Positions 25,755-34,135 of a stretch of DNA of 50,095 nt are shown piece after piece (position 1 is the first letter of the stretch; every line of letters starts with the position of its first letter). This DNA is from Bacteroidota bacterium. Lineage in GTDB: Bacteria; Bacteroidota; Bacteroidia; Bacteroidales; Bacteroidaceae. Both the position numbers and the translations under genes were made by a program. The DNA is taken from the NCBI GenBank assembly GCA_023425865.1, contig JAFABV010000005.1:1-50095 (forward strand). Direction: 5' to 3'. A model generated the notes under the pieces. That model had not been told where the DNA came from and searched no databases. It was given only the letters and a program-made list of their open reading frames with translations.

Positions 25755-28007
25755 ATGGCAGAATTACCCAACTTTATCAAAGACCTGGCACTCATCCTGA
25801 TCGTGGCAGGTGGCGTGACACTAATCTTCAGGCGGCTCAAGCAGCCCCTTATTCTCGGCTATATCGTGGCAGGCTTCCTCGTCAGTCCACATATGCCTTA
25901 TACCATGTCGGTGGTCGACCAAGTGGATATTGAGACCTGGGCCGATATTGGTGTTACCTTCCTGCTTTTTTCTTTAGGACTTGATTTCTCCTTCAAGAAG
26001 GTGCTCAAGATGGGAGTGGCGCCTATTGTAGCCGCCATCACCATCATCTTCTGCATGATGATGCTGGGTATGGGAGTAGGCCATGGGTTTGGCTGGAGCA
26101 AGATGGATTGTATCTTCCTTGGAGGTATGCTGGCCATGTCGTCGACCACCATTATCTATAAGGCCTTCGATGACTTGGGATTTCGCCTGCACCGTTTTGC
26201 CGGCTTGGTGATGAGTGTACTTATCCTCGAAGACATATTGGCCATAGTCATGATGGTGATGCTGTCGGCAGTAGCCACGGGTAGCAGTCCCGATGGCGGC
26301 GAGATGATCTATTCCGTGTTGCGTATCGGCTTCTTCCTCATCCTTTGGTTTATTGTGGGATTGTATATTATTCCAACGGTCTTTCGCAAGTCGCGTAGCC
26401 TGATGTCCGACGAGACCATGGTGGTGATGTCATTGGGCTTGTGCTGCCTCATGGCTTGGATTTCCACCTCTGTAGGCTTCAGCAGCGCTTTCGGCGCTTT
26501 TGTCATGGGCAGTATCTTGGCCGAGACCGTAGAGGCAGACAGGATTATTCGTGTTGTGGTTCCCGTCAAAGACTTTTTTGGTGCCATATTCTTCGTTTCG
26601 GTGGGTATGCTTGTCGATCCTGCCATCTTGGTGCGCTATGGGCTTCCTATCGCCGTTCTGGTTGCCACAATCCTCCTCGGTCAGTGTCTTTTTGGCTCAT
26701 TGGGCTATCTGCTCAGCGGACAGTCGCTCAAGACGGCCATGCAGTGTGGCTTTTCCATGGCGCAGATTGGCGAGTTTGCCTTTATTATTGCCTCCATGGG
26801 TATGTCGATGGGAGTCATCAGCAAATTTCTTTATCCTGTCGTCGTGGCGGTGTCAGTCATCACCACATTCCTCACCCCTTATATGATACGCTTGGCCGAA
26901 CCGGCCTATCATGCGCTTGAGCGCAGTCTGCCTCGCAAGTGGAGCCGCCGACTGGACCACATGGGAGGGGCACACCAGAGCACAACGAAAGAGACGAGTT
27001 TGTGGCGACGCCTGATCCGTAAGGTGTGTGTCAACACCTTGGCATACTCCATTCTCACGGCGGCGGCCACTACACTGATGCTTACCTTCTTCCTGCCCTT
27101 TGTGCGTCATATATTGCCGCATTGGTGGGCCAATGGCATTACAGGCGTGCTCACCTTAACCCTCATTGCCCCGTTCTTGCGCCCACTGATCATGAAAAAT
27201 AATAATAGTGAGGAGTTCAAGGAGTTGTGGGTAGAAAGTCGTATGAACCGTCTTCCCCTCATTTTTACGGTTTTGGCGCGTGTGGTCATCGCGGCGGCAT
27301 TCTTGTTCTATATCTGCAACTACCTTGCCCGATTTGCCAATGCCATCGTCATCACCCTGGCCTTGATGGTCATCATACTTATGGTCATGTCGCGTGGATT
27401 GAAGCAGCACTCCATCAAGTTGGAGCGCAGGTTTATACAAAACCTCCGCAGCCGTGAGATCTACGCCCAGGTACATGGTCAGCGGCGACCGCTCTATGAA
27501 ACCAAACTGCTCGACCGTGACATTCATATCACCGATTTCATGATTCCCGAAAGCTCCAGTTGGGCAGGACAACACCTTCGTGATTTGCGCTTAAGGAATA
27601 GGTTTGGTGTTCATGTCGCAAGCATCCTGCGTGGCAGTAGGCGCATCAATATCCCCACTGGCGATACCATTATCTTTCCGGGCGACCATTTACAGGTCAT
27701 CGGCAATGACGAACAGCTTCACGCCTTCGACAATGCCATGCGCGGTGAGTTGGTTGTCGACGATCTGCAGGTGGAACAGCGTGAGATGAAACTACAGAAG
27801 ATTATCCTCACTGCTGGCAGTAAGTTCTTGGGCCTAAACTTAAAGGAGAGTGGTATTCGCGATGATTATAACGTGATGGTCGTAGGCTTGGAAGAAGGGC
27901 AGCAGAACCTTTGCATGATCAACCCTGAGCATCACTTTCAGCAGGGCGACATCATCTGGGTGGTAGGCGAACAAGGGTCACTCAGAAAGTTAGACGCCGT
28001 GTGCTGA
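25755..28007 (+). CDS. Kef-type cation/proton antiporter (CPA2) with two C-terminal RCK_C domains
   Basis: 750 residues. An exchanger domain of about a dozen helices (1-385) has FLLFSLGLDFSFKK, the SSTTIIYKAFDD segment, FGAFVMGSILAE and AQIGEFAFIIA, as in KefB/KefC relatives. A further membrane block (about 420-560) is unusual for the short forms. The cytoplasmic end carries two TrkA_C/RCK_C domains (about 595-660 and 675-748), each ending in a GDIIWVVGEQ-like strand. There is no full nucleotide-binding RCK_N domain. It probably exports K+ or Na+ in exchange for protons under ligand control. Monocistronic, with a strong terminator. Confidence 0.88.
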   Translation: MAELPNFIKDLALILIVAGGVTLIFRRLKQPLILGYIVAGFLVSPHMPYTMSVVDQVDIETWADIGVTFLLFSLGLDFSFKKVLKMGVAPIVAAITIIFCMMMLGMGVGHGFGWSKMDCIFLGGMLAMSSTTIIYKAFDDLGFRLHRFAGLVMSVLILEDILAIVMMVMLSAVATGSSPDGGEMIYSVLRIGFFLILWFIVGLYIIPTVFRKSRSLMSDETMVVMSLGLCCLMAWISTSVGFSSAFGAFVMGSILAETVEADRIIRVVVPVKDFFGAIFFVSVGMLVDPAILVRYGLPIAVLVATILLGQCLFGSLGYLLSGQSLKTAMQCGFSMAQIGEFAFIIASMGMSMGVISKFLYPVVVAVSVITTFLTPYMIRLAEPAYHALERSLPRKWSRRLDHMGGAHQSTTKETSLWRRLIRKVCVNTLAYSILTAAATTLMLTFFLPFVRHILPHWWANGITGVLTLTLIAPFLRPLIMKNNNSEEFKELWVESRMNRLPLIFTVLARVVIAAAFLFYICNYLARFANAIVITLALMVIILMVMSRGLKQHSIKLERRFIQNLRSREIYAQVHGQRRPLYETKLLDRDIHITDFMIPESSSWAGQHLRDLRLRNRFGVHVASILRGSRRINIPTGDTIIFPGDHLQVIGNDEQLHAFDNAMRGELVVDDLQVEQREMKLQKIILTAGSKFLGLNLKESGIRDDYNVMVVGLEEGQQNLCMINPEHHFQQGDIIWVVGEQGSLRKLDAVC

Positions 28008-28036
28008 CGCTTGACATAGACGAGCATATCAACAGC

Positions 28037-28075
28037 AAAATCGGTCATTAGGCAATCCTAATGACCGATTTTTTG
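28037..28075 (+). terminator. Perfect 16-bp terminator after the antiporter
   Basis: AAAATCGGTCATTAGG (28037-28052) pairs fully with 28057-28072 around a CAAT loop, ending in a run of T (A on the reverse side), so it can work in both directions. Confidence 0.9.
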
Positions 28076-28203
28076 GTAATACACGCCGTTGGATGATTGG
28101 CGACGCGAGTTTTTTAACCACAAGGTACAGCCATCGAGGCCTTAGTCTCATGCCCCATCCTTTCCCAATGGCTGTTGGTCCCCCGCATGGGAGCGGGCGG
28201 AAG

Positions 28204-29565
28204 CTATACCGTAGGCACCGCTGCCAGATTGCGTGCGATATCTTCGTCGCTCAGTGTGTAGTTGGTAAGGTCGCCATTGATGAAGCTGTTGTACGACGGC
28301 ATGTCAATGAGTCCATGACCAGAAAGGTTGAACAGAATGACCGGCGCCTTGTCTTCTTCATTGGCCTTCTTGACTTCACGAATGACCGCGGCGATGGCAT
28401 GGCAACTCTCGGGAGCGGGGATGATGCCCTCTGTCTGGGCAAAGAGCATTCCGGCCGCGAAGGTCTCTAACTGTGGGATGTCTACTCCGTGCATATACCC
28501 GTCTTTGATGAGCTGCGAGATGATGACGCCTGCACCATGATAGCGGAGGCCACCGGCATGGATGTTGGCAGGCTTGAAGTCGTGGCCCAAGGTAAACATG
28601 GGCAGCAATGGCGTGTAGCCAGCCTCGTCGCCAAAGTCGTATTCAAATTTACCGCGCGTCAGTTTCGGGCAGCTGTTGGGCTCGGCCGCAATAAACTCGG
28701 TGCCAGTGTGTGTGCCGTCGAAGACGTGGCGCATAAACGGAAAGGCAAGGCCGCCGAAGTTGCTGCCACCGCCAAAGCAGGCTATCACCTTGTCGGGATA
28801 CTCGCCGGCCATCTCCATCTGTTTCTCAGCCTCTAAGCCGATGAGCGTCTGGTGCAGCGTGACATGGTTGAGCACAGAGCCAAGCGTGTACTTACATCCC
28901 GGCGTGGTAGTGGCCAGCTCAATGGCCTCAGAGATGGCCGTGCCTAATGAGCCCGGATGGGTGGGGTCGGCGGTGATGATGTTTTTGCCGGCACGTGTCG
29001 ACATCGAGGGCGACCCTTCGACGGTGGCGCCAAAGGTGCGCATGATCATCGACCGGTAGGGCTTCTGCTGCATGGTAATCTTCACCTGGTATACGGCAGC
29101 CTCCAACCCATAGAGTTTGGCGGCATATGAGAGTGCGGCACCCCACTGTCCGGCACCCGTCTCGGTGGTGACATTGGTGTCGCCTTCCTGCTTGCAGTAG
29201 TAGCACTGGGGAATGGCCGAGTTCACCTTGTGAGAGCCTAAGGGATTGGTCGACTCATTCTTGAAATAGATGTGTGCCTTGGTGTCTAAGGCTTTTTCTA
29301 AGGCGTAGGCCCGCACCAAGGGCGTGGCGCGGTAATAAGTGTATTTTTCGAGCACTTCCTCGGGTATGTCTATCCACGTATTTGTGGTATCGAGTTCCTG
29401 GCGTGAGCACTCCGCGTTGAAGATATGCGACAAGTCTTCGGCGGTAAGGGGCTGACGGGTGGCTGGGTTTAGCAGCGGCATGGGCTTGTTGGGCATTTCG
29501 GCCTGAATGTTATACCACTGCGTAGGGATGTCTTTCTCTTCCAATAGGAACTTCTTCTGTCTCAT
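28204..29565 (-). CDS. trpB: Tryptophan synthase beta chain, TrpB2 type
   Basis: 453 residues, about 50 longer than the TrpB1 that pairs with TrpA. The PLP Lys113 lies in GSHKVNSA, GGGSNFGG holds the cofactor phosphate, TETGAGQWG is the catalytic Glu region, and the N-terminal WYNIQAEMP and C-terminal GHGLIDMPSYNSF are marks of the TrpB2 group. TrpB joins indole and serine to tryptophan. No trpA or other tryptophan gene is adjacent, as usual for TrpB2, which may act alone to salvage indole. Confidence 0.93.
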   Translation of the reverse strand: MRQKKFLLEEKDIPTQWYNIQAEMPNKPMPLLNPATRQPLTAEDLSHIFNAECSRQELDTTNTWIDIPEEVLEKYTYYRATPLVRAYALEKALDTKAHIYFKNESTNPLGSHKVNSAIPQCYYCKQEGDTNVTTETGAGQWGAALSYAAKLYGLEAAVYQVKITMQQKPYRSMIMRTFGATVEGSPSMSTRAGKNIITADPTHPGSLGTAISEAIELATTTPGCKYTLGSVLNHVTLHQTLIGLEAEKQMEMAGEYPDKVIACFGGGSNFGGLAFPFMRHVFDGTHTGTEFIAAEPNSCPKLTRGKFEYDFGDEAGYTPLLPMFTLGHDFKPANIHAGGLRYHGAGVIISQLIKDGYMHGVDIPQLETFAAGMLFAQTEGIIPAPESCHAIAAVIREVKKANEEDKAPVILFNLSGHGLIDMPSYNSFINGDLTNYTLSDEDIARNLAAVPTV

Positions 29566-29603
29566 ATCTTCTAATTGGTTAATGGTTTATGTTCTAATAG
29601 GTA

Positions 29604-29611
29604 CAAAGATA
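29604..29611 (-). promoter_or_regulatory. -7 box for trpB2
   Basis: Reverse strand TATCTTTG followed by TAC, 38 bases before the ATG at 29565. Confidence 0.6.
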
Positions 29612-30137
29612 ACAATAAAACAACGAAGCGGCAAGATATAACAACAAAAAGTAAGTGATGGCTACCCGACATCATGCGGCTCAGTAGAAATAAGGTGGGG
29701 ACGCTTTTGCTTGAGCATGTGTTTATGCATGCTTATATCTCGACTTCCCATTGACTTCCCGCAAGCCGTTTGTTGTGGCCCATCACGCCTGGTCTCGTCG
29801 CCTCATCATGTTACGGAGTAGTCCCGGCATGTGCCTCTCCAAGGCAAATATGCGGTGGCATATCCCTAAGAGGTGGCGTCTCTCCGGGGCGGAATACGAT
29901 GGAACGCCCTGTGAGCTTAGGCCCACTACTATTCTGCCGGGCCCTTCATGCCAAACGCACGAGCCATGCGTCCCTACTTGCTATGGTTACAAAGCCTACG
30001 GTATGTGTACGGTTTTGTGTGCCATGTAGAGACGCACAGGTCGTGCGCCAAGTATAAGAAGAGTGGCGGTACCATGTACAGATTTGTTGAAGCCCTGCCC
30101 ATGGCTCCGCCGATTACCTACTTATAGTAGATGCCTA
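29612..30137. other. Gene-free spacer between trpB2 and trxB
   Basis: No gene is supported; two overlapping short frames near 29751-30057 carry no domain. The base composition is GC-rich and unlike the AT-rich promoter zones. It contains an inverted pair of 22-base motifs (29956-29977 and 30026-30047). Confidence 0.55.
29956..30047. repeat. Inverted 22-base motif pair (REP/MITE-like)
   Basis: The right arm (30026-30047) begins GTAGAGACGCA and ends TCGTGCG. The left arm (29956-29977), read on the reverse strand, matches it at 18 of 22 positions. Forty-eight bases lie between. The GTAGAGACGCA core resembles small dispersed palindromic repeats known in several phyla. Confidence 0.6.
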
Positions 30138-31067
30138 TTAGCAGTTGAGGTAACGCTCAGCCTCAAGAGCGGCCTTACAGCCCGAAGCCGCGGCCACGAT
30201 GGCCTGACGGTAGGTAGAGTCGGCACAGTCGCCTGCGGCAAATACGCCTTCGATGTTGGTGAGTGGGCGCTCACCCTGAATCTTGATATAGCCAGTCTCG
30301 TCGAGGTCGAGCTTGCCACGGAAAATCTCCGTGTTGGGGTTGTGGCCAATGGCCAGGAAGAATCCGTCGATGGGCAAGTCGTACACTTTCTCATCGGCTT
30401 CGCCCTTGCGGTATACCAGGTGCGCGCCCTCTACGCCATTCTCACCATAGAGACCGAGCGTATTGGTCTCATAGAGCACTTCGATTTTGGCATTGTCTTG
30501 TATGCGTTTCTGCAGGATGTCTGTAGCGCGCATGTTGGGCTTGCGCACAATCATGTACACCTTAGAGCAAAGGCCGGCAAGGTAGAGGGCTTCTTCGCAG
30601 GCCGTGTCGCCACCGCCTACCACGGCTACCACCTTCTTGCGATAGAAGAATCCGTCGCAAGTGGCGCATGCGCTCACGCCCTGACCGGCATACTTGCGCT
30701 CGTCGGGCAGGCCCAGATACTTGGCCGAGGCTCCTGTTGCCACAATGATGGTGTCGGCCTCCACTTGTTCGCCACGGTCGGTAGTGGCCACGTAGGGCTT
30801 CTTGCTGAAGTCTACATCGGTGATGCTGCCATCACGAATGTCAGCACCGAAACGCTCGGCTTGCTCCCTGAACTCCATCATCATCTGGTTGGCGTCAATG
30901 CCCTCGGGATAGCCGGGGAAGTTTTCTACGACAGTAGTGGTGGTCAACTGGCCACCGGGCTGTAAACCACTATAGAGAATGGGTTGCAAATCGGCACGGC
31001 TGGCATAAAGCGCTGAAGTATATCCGGCAGGACCACTGCCGATAATCAGACATTTTGTATGTTCCAT
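30138..31067 (-). CDS. trxB: Thioredoxin-disulfide reductase
   Basis: 309 residues. FAD-binding GSGPAG (10-15), redox pair Cys134/Cys137 in CATCDG, NADPH-binding GGGDTACEEA (about 151-160), and GVFAAGDCAD near the end. It reduces thioredoxin with NADPH. It lies 106 bases downstream of a glutathione peroxidase of the thioredoxin-dependent type on the same strand, so the pair forms a peroxide defence unit: TrxB, a thioredoxin encoded elsewhere, then the peroxidase. Confidence 0.97.
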   Translation of the reverse strand: MEHTKCLIIGSGPAGYTSALYASRADLQPILYSGLQPGGQLTTTTVVENFPGYPEGIDANQMMMEFREQAERFGADIRDGSITDVDFSKKPYVATTDRGEQVEADTIIVATGASAKYLGLPDERKYAGQGVSACATCDGFFYRKKVVAVVGGGDTACEEALYLAGLCSKVYMIVRKPNMRATDILQKRIQDNAKIEVLYETNTLGLYGENGVEGAHLVYRKGEADEKVYDLPIDGFFLAIGHNPNTEIFRGKLDLDETGYIKIQGERPLTNIEGVFAAGDCADSTYRQAIVAAASGCKAALEAERYLNC

Positions 31068-31173
31068 ATTGTTATTTTATAACCCCTTCTGGAGGGGGCT
31101 GTTGATGTTTTCTTGTTGTTACTTGTGATATGCCATCAACAAGTTTTATGCCAAAACATATACACCGACAACA

Positions 31174-31728
31174 TTATTCACCGAGCAAGGCATCAATATC
31201 CTTGGTAATCTCGGCAATGCTCGCGGTAGGCTCGTAGCGCTTCACCACCTGTCCCTTCTTGTTGATGAGAAATTTGGTGAAGTTCCACTTGATGTCGCTG
31301 CTTTCCTTATAGTTGGGGTCGGCCTCGCTGAGCATCTTGTCGAGAATGGGGTAGAGGTCATGGGTCTCGTCCCATCCGGCAAAGCCTTTTTGCTCTTTGA
31401 GAAACTTATAGAGGGGGTCAGCGTCATCGCCGTTGACCTTGATCTTCTTGAAACGAGGGAACTCAGTGCCGTAGGTGAGTTTGCAGAACTCGTGGATAGA
31501 CTCGTCGGTGCCGGGAGCCTGCTGGCCAAACTGGTTGCAGGGAAAGTCGAGTATCTCAAAGCCCTGGGCGTGCTTGTCTTCGTAAAGCTTCTCAAGGTCT
31601 TCGTATTGAGGAGTGAATCCACATTTGGTGGCTGTGTTCACTATCAGGAGCACCTCGTTAGAATACTCTTTTAATGACACCTCACCGCCTTTTCTGTCCT
31701 TCACGCTGAACTCGTATACTGTTTTCAT
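31174..31728 (-). CDS. Thioredoxin-type glutathione peroxidase
   Basis: 184 residues. The peroxidatic Cys36 sits in NTATKCGFTPQY; the catalytic partners Gln in FPCNQFG and Trp/Asn in WNFTKF are present. Additional cysteines at 64 and 82 (HEFCKLTYG) match the positions of yeast Gpx3, where Cys82 is the resolving residue, which predicts a two-cysteine enzyme recycled by thioredoxin rather than glutathione. It reduces hydrogen and organic peroxides, probably in the cytoplasm because no signal peptide is present. Upstream partner of trxB. Confidence 0.93.
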   Translation of the reverse strand: MKTVYEFSVKDRKGGEVSLKEYSNEVLLIVNTATKCGFTPQYEDLEKLYEDKHAQGFEILDFPCNQFGQQAPGTDESIHEFCKLTYGTEFPRFKKIKVNGDDADPLYKFLKEQKGFAGWDETHDLYPILDKMLSEADPNYKESSDIKWNFTKFLINKKGQVVKRYEPTASIAEITKDIDALLGE

Positions 31729-31770
31729 CTCTATTGAATTTGGTACTTTTTGTTATTGATATATGATAGG

Positions 31771-31778
31771 CAAAAGTA
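31771..31778 (-). promoter_or_regulatory. -7 box for the peroxidase-trxB unit
   Basis: Reverse strand TACTTTTG, 43 bases before the ATG at 31728. Confidence 0.55.
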
Positions 31779-31915
31779 CGAAAAACTTAGCAAAAGGGAG
31801 CACCTCGTCCGGAAATTAATTGTTATTAATGATATTTAGGGTTTCCCCTTTGCGGCGTAGGGATTTCCGCGCGAAGAATATACTATTTATCCTTGTGCAT
31901 GTTGCCAGAAACACT

Positions 31916-31923
31916 TATTTTTG
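31916..31923 (+). promoter_or_regulatory. -7 box for the lipoprotein at 31958
   Basis: TATTTTTG followed by CGG; a near-match CTTG lies 20 bases upstream. It excludes the earlier in-frame start at 31820. Confidence 0.55.
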
Positions 31924-31957
31924 CGGTAGTAATACAAAAACAACAAAACAGAGAATC

Positions 31958-32656
31958 ATGAAAAAGGTAATGACTTATTTGGCTGCTGCCATGCTGCTGG
32001 CCCTCCCCGTGACTTTGACCAGCTGCGACGACCCATATTATGAGTATTGGTATGGTGATGACGAGCCTTGGTGGTTTGACTACTATGGCAATAGCTATGG
32101 TTGGAACAACAATTACTGGGGTAGCAACAACGACGACTATGCGCTTACGACGCTCGACGAGGCTCAGGTGTTGGCTGGTGAATGGGACGGCACCATCAAT
32201 TACACCAATGGTGACGACGGTTCTGTGAGTTCTTTCAACGCTACCATGACTTTCGTGCAGAATAACGTCAATGCCATTAAGGGTACGGGTACAGAGTACG
32301 ACTACGTCCTCGATTCTAACAACAACATCGTGGATGAGCAGACACTCAAGTTCAACTGGTATATTGATGACAATACGGGCGACATCTATATCAAGTACGC
32401 CAGTGGCAGCACTTTCGTTCTCGACATCTCTGCACGCGAGCACGGCTTCTATCTTGACGAGAACAAGGGCTTGTTTAACGGTTACATGATTGGTACCAAC
32501 AACAGAGACTTGATTGAGTTCGATTTCGTGCGGGTGGTAAACAACAACGCTAAAGGCGCCGCCGTTACCCGGGCGACAACGGTGAAGACGTTTGGCCAGG
32601 ATGTGGTGCGCAAACAGGCCAACACCACTGCCATCAAGCGCATCGTGAAGCGCTAA
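31958..32656 (+). CDS. Lipoprotein of unknown function, Tyr/Trp/Asn-rich
   Basis: 232 residues. Signal MKKVMTYLAAAMLLALPVTLTSC with the lipid Cys at 23. Directly after it comes a striking aromatic and acidic stretch (residues 24-60: YYEYWYGDDEPWWFDYYG). The remainder is a small beta domain, with LAGEWDGTINYTNGDDGSVS opening in a lipocalin-like way (a WxG...W start common in Bacteroidetes lipocalin-like lipoproteins). The end is basic. It is alone between the peroxidase promoter and a terminator. Function not recognised. Confidence 0.82.
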   Translation: MKKVMTYLAAAMLLALPVTLTSCDDPYYEYWYGDDEPWWFDYYGNSYGWNNNYWGSNNDDYALTTLDEAQVLAGEWDGTINYTNGDDGSVSSFNATMTFVQNNVNAIKGTGTEYDYVLDSNNNIVDEQTLKFNWYIDDNTGDIYIKYASGSTFVLDISAREHGFYLDENKGLFNGYMIGTNNRDLIEFDFVRVVNNNAKGAAVTRATTVKTFGQDVVRKQANTTAIKRIVKR

Positions 32657-32684
32657 GGCAATCGTAAGGTAGTTATTTTTGACG

Positions 32685-32721
32685 GGGGATGTGTTCATTG
32701 ACCATGGCGCATCCCCTTTTT
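32685..32721 (+). terminator. Terminator after the aromatic-rich lipoprotein
   Basis: GGGGATG (32685-32691) pairs with CATCCCC (32710-32716) followed by five T. Confidence 0.75.
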
Positions 32722-32813
32722 GTATGCTCGAAAAGGGCCTGATACCAAGCATTCAGGTACTCCTTCCACTCCATGCCCATCGTTGCGGCATGACGGTCGG
32801 GTCAGGAGTACAC

Positions 32814-32951
32814 CATGGTTTATGTCGAATTATAAAATGGTTTTATATAGAATCATGGAATGGTTTTATATAGAATCATGAGATGGTTCTATATTGAATG
32901 ATAAAATGGTTCTATATAGAATTATCCGATGTTTCGGGTAGAATCATAAAT
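32814..32951. repeat. 23-base palindromic tandem array, 6 units
   Basis: Units begin at 32814 (degenerate), 32837, 32860, 32883, 32906 and 32929 (degenerate), all 23 bases apart. The best copies read ATGGTTTTATATAGAATCAT followed by 3 bases. This is the longest of the three arrays of this family. Confidence 0.9.
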
Positions 32952-32992
32952 GCCATACGGCCTTCAGAATACTCCAAATGGCTGTATGGCAT
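32947..32992. repeat. Hairpin between the two repeat arrays
   Basis: AAATGCCATACGGCC pairs with GGCTGTATGGCATTT at 14 of 15 positions around a 17-base loop. It may be a terminator or a further repeat class. Confidence 0.65.
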
Positions 32993-33001
32993 TTATAAAC
33001 G

Positions 33002-33110
33002 CATGGTTTAGCGGTGCCAAACCATGCGTTTGCGTCAGCTAAACCAGGTGTTCGTGAGTACAAGCCAGGTGTTTGCGGGTGCTAAAGCATTGCTTTGGGC
33101 TAATAAAGTC
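33002..33110. repeat. 22-base palindromic tandem array (GTTTAGC/GCTAAAC type)
   Basis: Successive GTTT-type words begin about 22, 22, 21 and 21 bases apart from about 33008. The first copy is a perfect 12-bp inverted repeat, AACGCATGGTTT with AAACCATGCGTT. Later copies follow the consensus GTTTAGCNNNNGCTAAAC with decay. The array runs up to, and just into, the end of the endonuclease gene. Confidence 0.75.
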
Positions 33111-34035
33111 CCCATGCTCCCGGCGAGTTGGTCTTCTCTACCGCGTTCTCGGTTTGGTCGGGTAGGTTGCAGAAGAAATCTATTCCGGTGCGATTTTCTA
33201 ACTCGTCGACGCTGATGGCGTACTGCTTCATGTTTGCGCCGGTGTCGTTGGCGTTGGTTACTTGGTCGGTCCAGATGGCTATGGCACTATAAGTGCCCTT
33301 GCTCACACGCAGCAGTGCCATGTAGAAGTACCGGGGCACTATGAGTCCATTGTCCAGCGTACGGTATATTTTGTTGTACCCGCCCCACGTACCTTCGTCT
33401 ATCGTTCCTCCCTTGCATACATAGAGCGTGTCGGCGGTGGAGGCAACGGTGCGCACCATCTTTTCTAACTTTGCCCATATGCCGGCGTTGAAGGCATTGA
33501 ACTGTGGCTGCATGTTGGTGAGATAAAACGTCTGCTTGTTAGCCTCGGCAGAATAGAGCCTGTCGGCAGATGGACACATGTGCCCATGGTCCAGTTTCTG
33601 CCCATTGTAATAATAGGGGTCCTCTGCCCACTGCAGGGTTGTGGGGATGAGCGGGTCTTGCGGATACTGGTTGGTGTCACTGTAGTATCGGGTGGTGCGC
33701 TGGGCCAGATACGCTTTGTCGAGCACATAGCAGCTCCATCGCAGTGTCTTCCTCTTGTAGTCCCACTCCGTGATATAATTGACGACGTCACCCGCTGATT
33801 TGTGTATCAGCACCGTGTCGGTACCATGGTGCAACCGCGGCATTTCCAGCCGGGCATATTCGGGGCGGGTAGCCTTGTTGGCGTTGACATTGGGTGTGTT
33901 GACGGCAGGTGTGGTGGGTGTCTCGGGTATTTCGACGTCGGCATTGTTATCGCCTCCGCAGGCGGTCATGAGAGCGGTCGCGGCCGTTATAGCGAGCCAG
34001 GCATGTAGCGTGTTTTTGCTGATTGAGCGTGTCAT
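33100..34035 (-). CDS. Lipoprotein DNA/RNA non-specific endonuclease (NucA/EndA family)
   Basis: 311 residues. The lipoprotein signal ends LMTAC with Cys26, followed by a Pro/Thr/Asn linker (to about 58), so the enzyme is tethered outside the inner membrane and possibly on the cell surface. The nuclease core has LDHGHMCPSADR (148-159), a variant of the family DRGH motif with catalytic His152, and the metal-binding Asn region NMQPQFNAFNAGIW. The Arg of DRGH is His here. It should cut single- and double-stranded DNA and RNA. The gene lies in the cluster with OB-fold lipoproteins, a TonB receptor and a second nuclease. It ends inside a repeat array. Confidence 0.9.
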   Translation of the reverse strand: MTRSISKNTLHAWLAITAATALMTACGGDNNADVEIPETPTTPAVNTPNVNANKATRPEYARLEMPRLHHGTDTVLIHKSAGDVVNYITEWDYKRKTLRWSCYVLDKAYLAQRTTRYYSDTNQYPQDPLIPTTLQWAEDPYYYNGQKLDHGHMCPSADRLYSAEANKQTFYLTNMQPQFNAFNAGIWAKLEKMVRTVASTADTLYVCKGGTIDEGTWGGYNKIYRTLDNGLIVPRYFYMALLRVSKGTYSAIAIWTDQVTNANDTGANMKQYAISVDELENRTGIDFFCNLPDQTENAVEKTNSPGAWGLY

Positions 34036-34059
34036 CGTATGGGGCGTAAAAATGAAAAA

Positions 34060-34097
34060 GTGCGATAGGACGTATATGCAACTACGTCCGACCGCAC
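34060..34097 (-). terminator. Terminator after rpmE2
   Basis: GTGCG and GGACGTA (34060-34074) pair with TACGTCC and CGCAC (34083-34097). On the reverse strand it is followed by a T-run. It separates rpmE2 from the endonuclease gene. Confidence 0.8.
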
Positions 34098-34135
34098 CTT
34101 AAAATATTGTATATACAGAAAAATGTAAGCGAGTA

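Larger units (their letters stand above)
32722..33099. other. Gene-free spacer full of palindromic repeats
   Basis: Contains no supported gene. It is filled by a 23-base array (32814-32951), a hairpin (32947-32992) and a 22-base array (33002-33110). Confidence 0.7.

Noticed and set aside
29751..30057. Two overlapping short frames between trpB2 and trxB
   Set aside because: No start context, promoter or domain, and they overlap the inverted REP-like motif.
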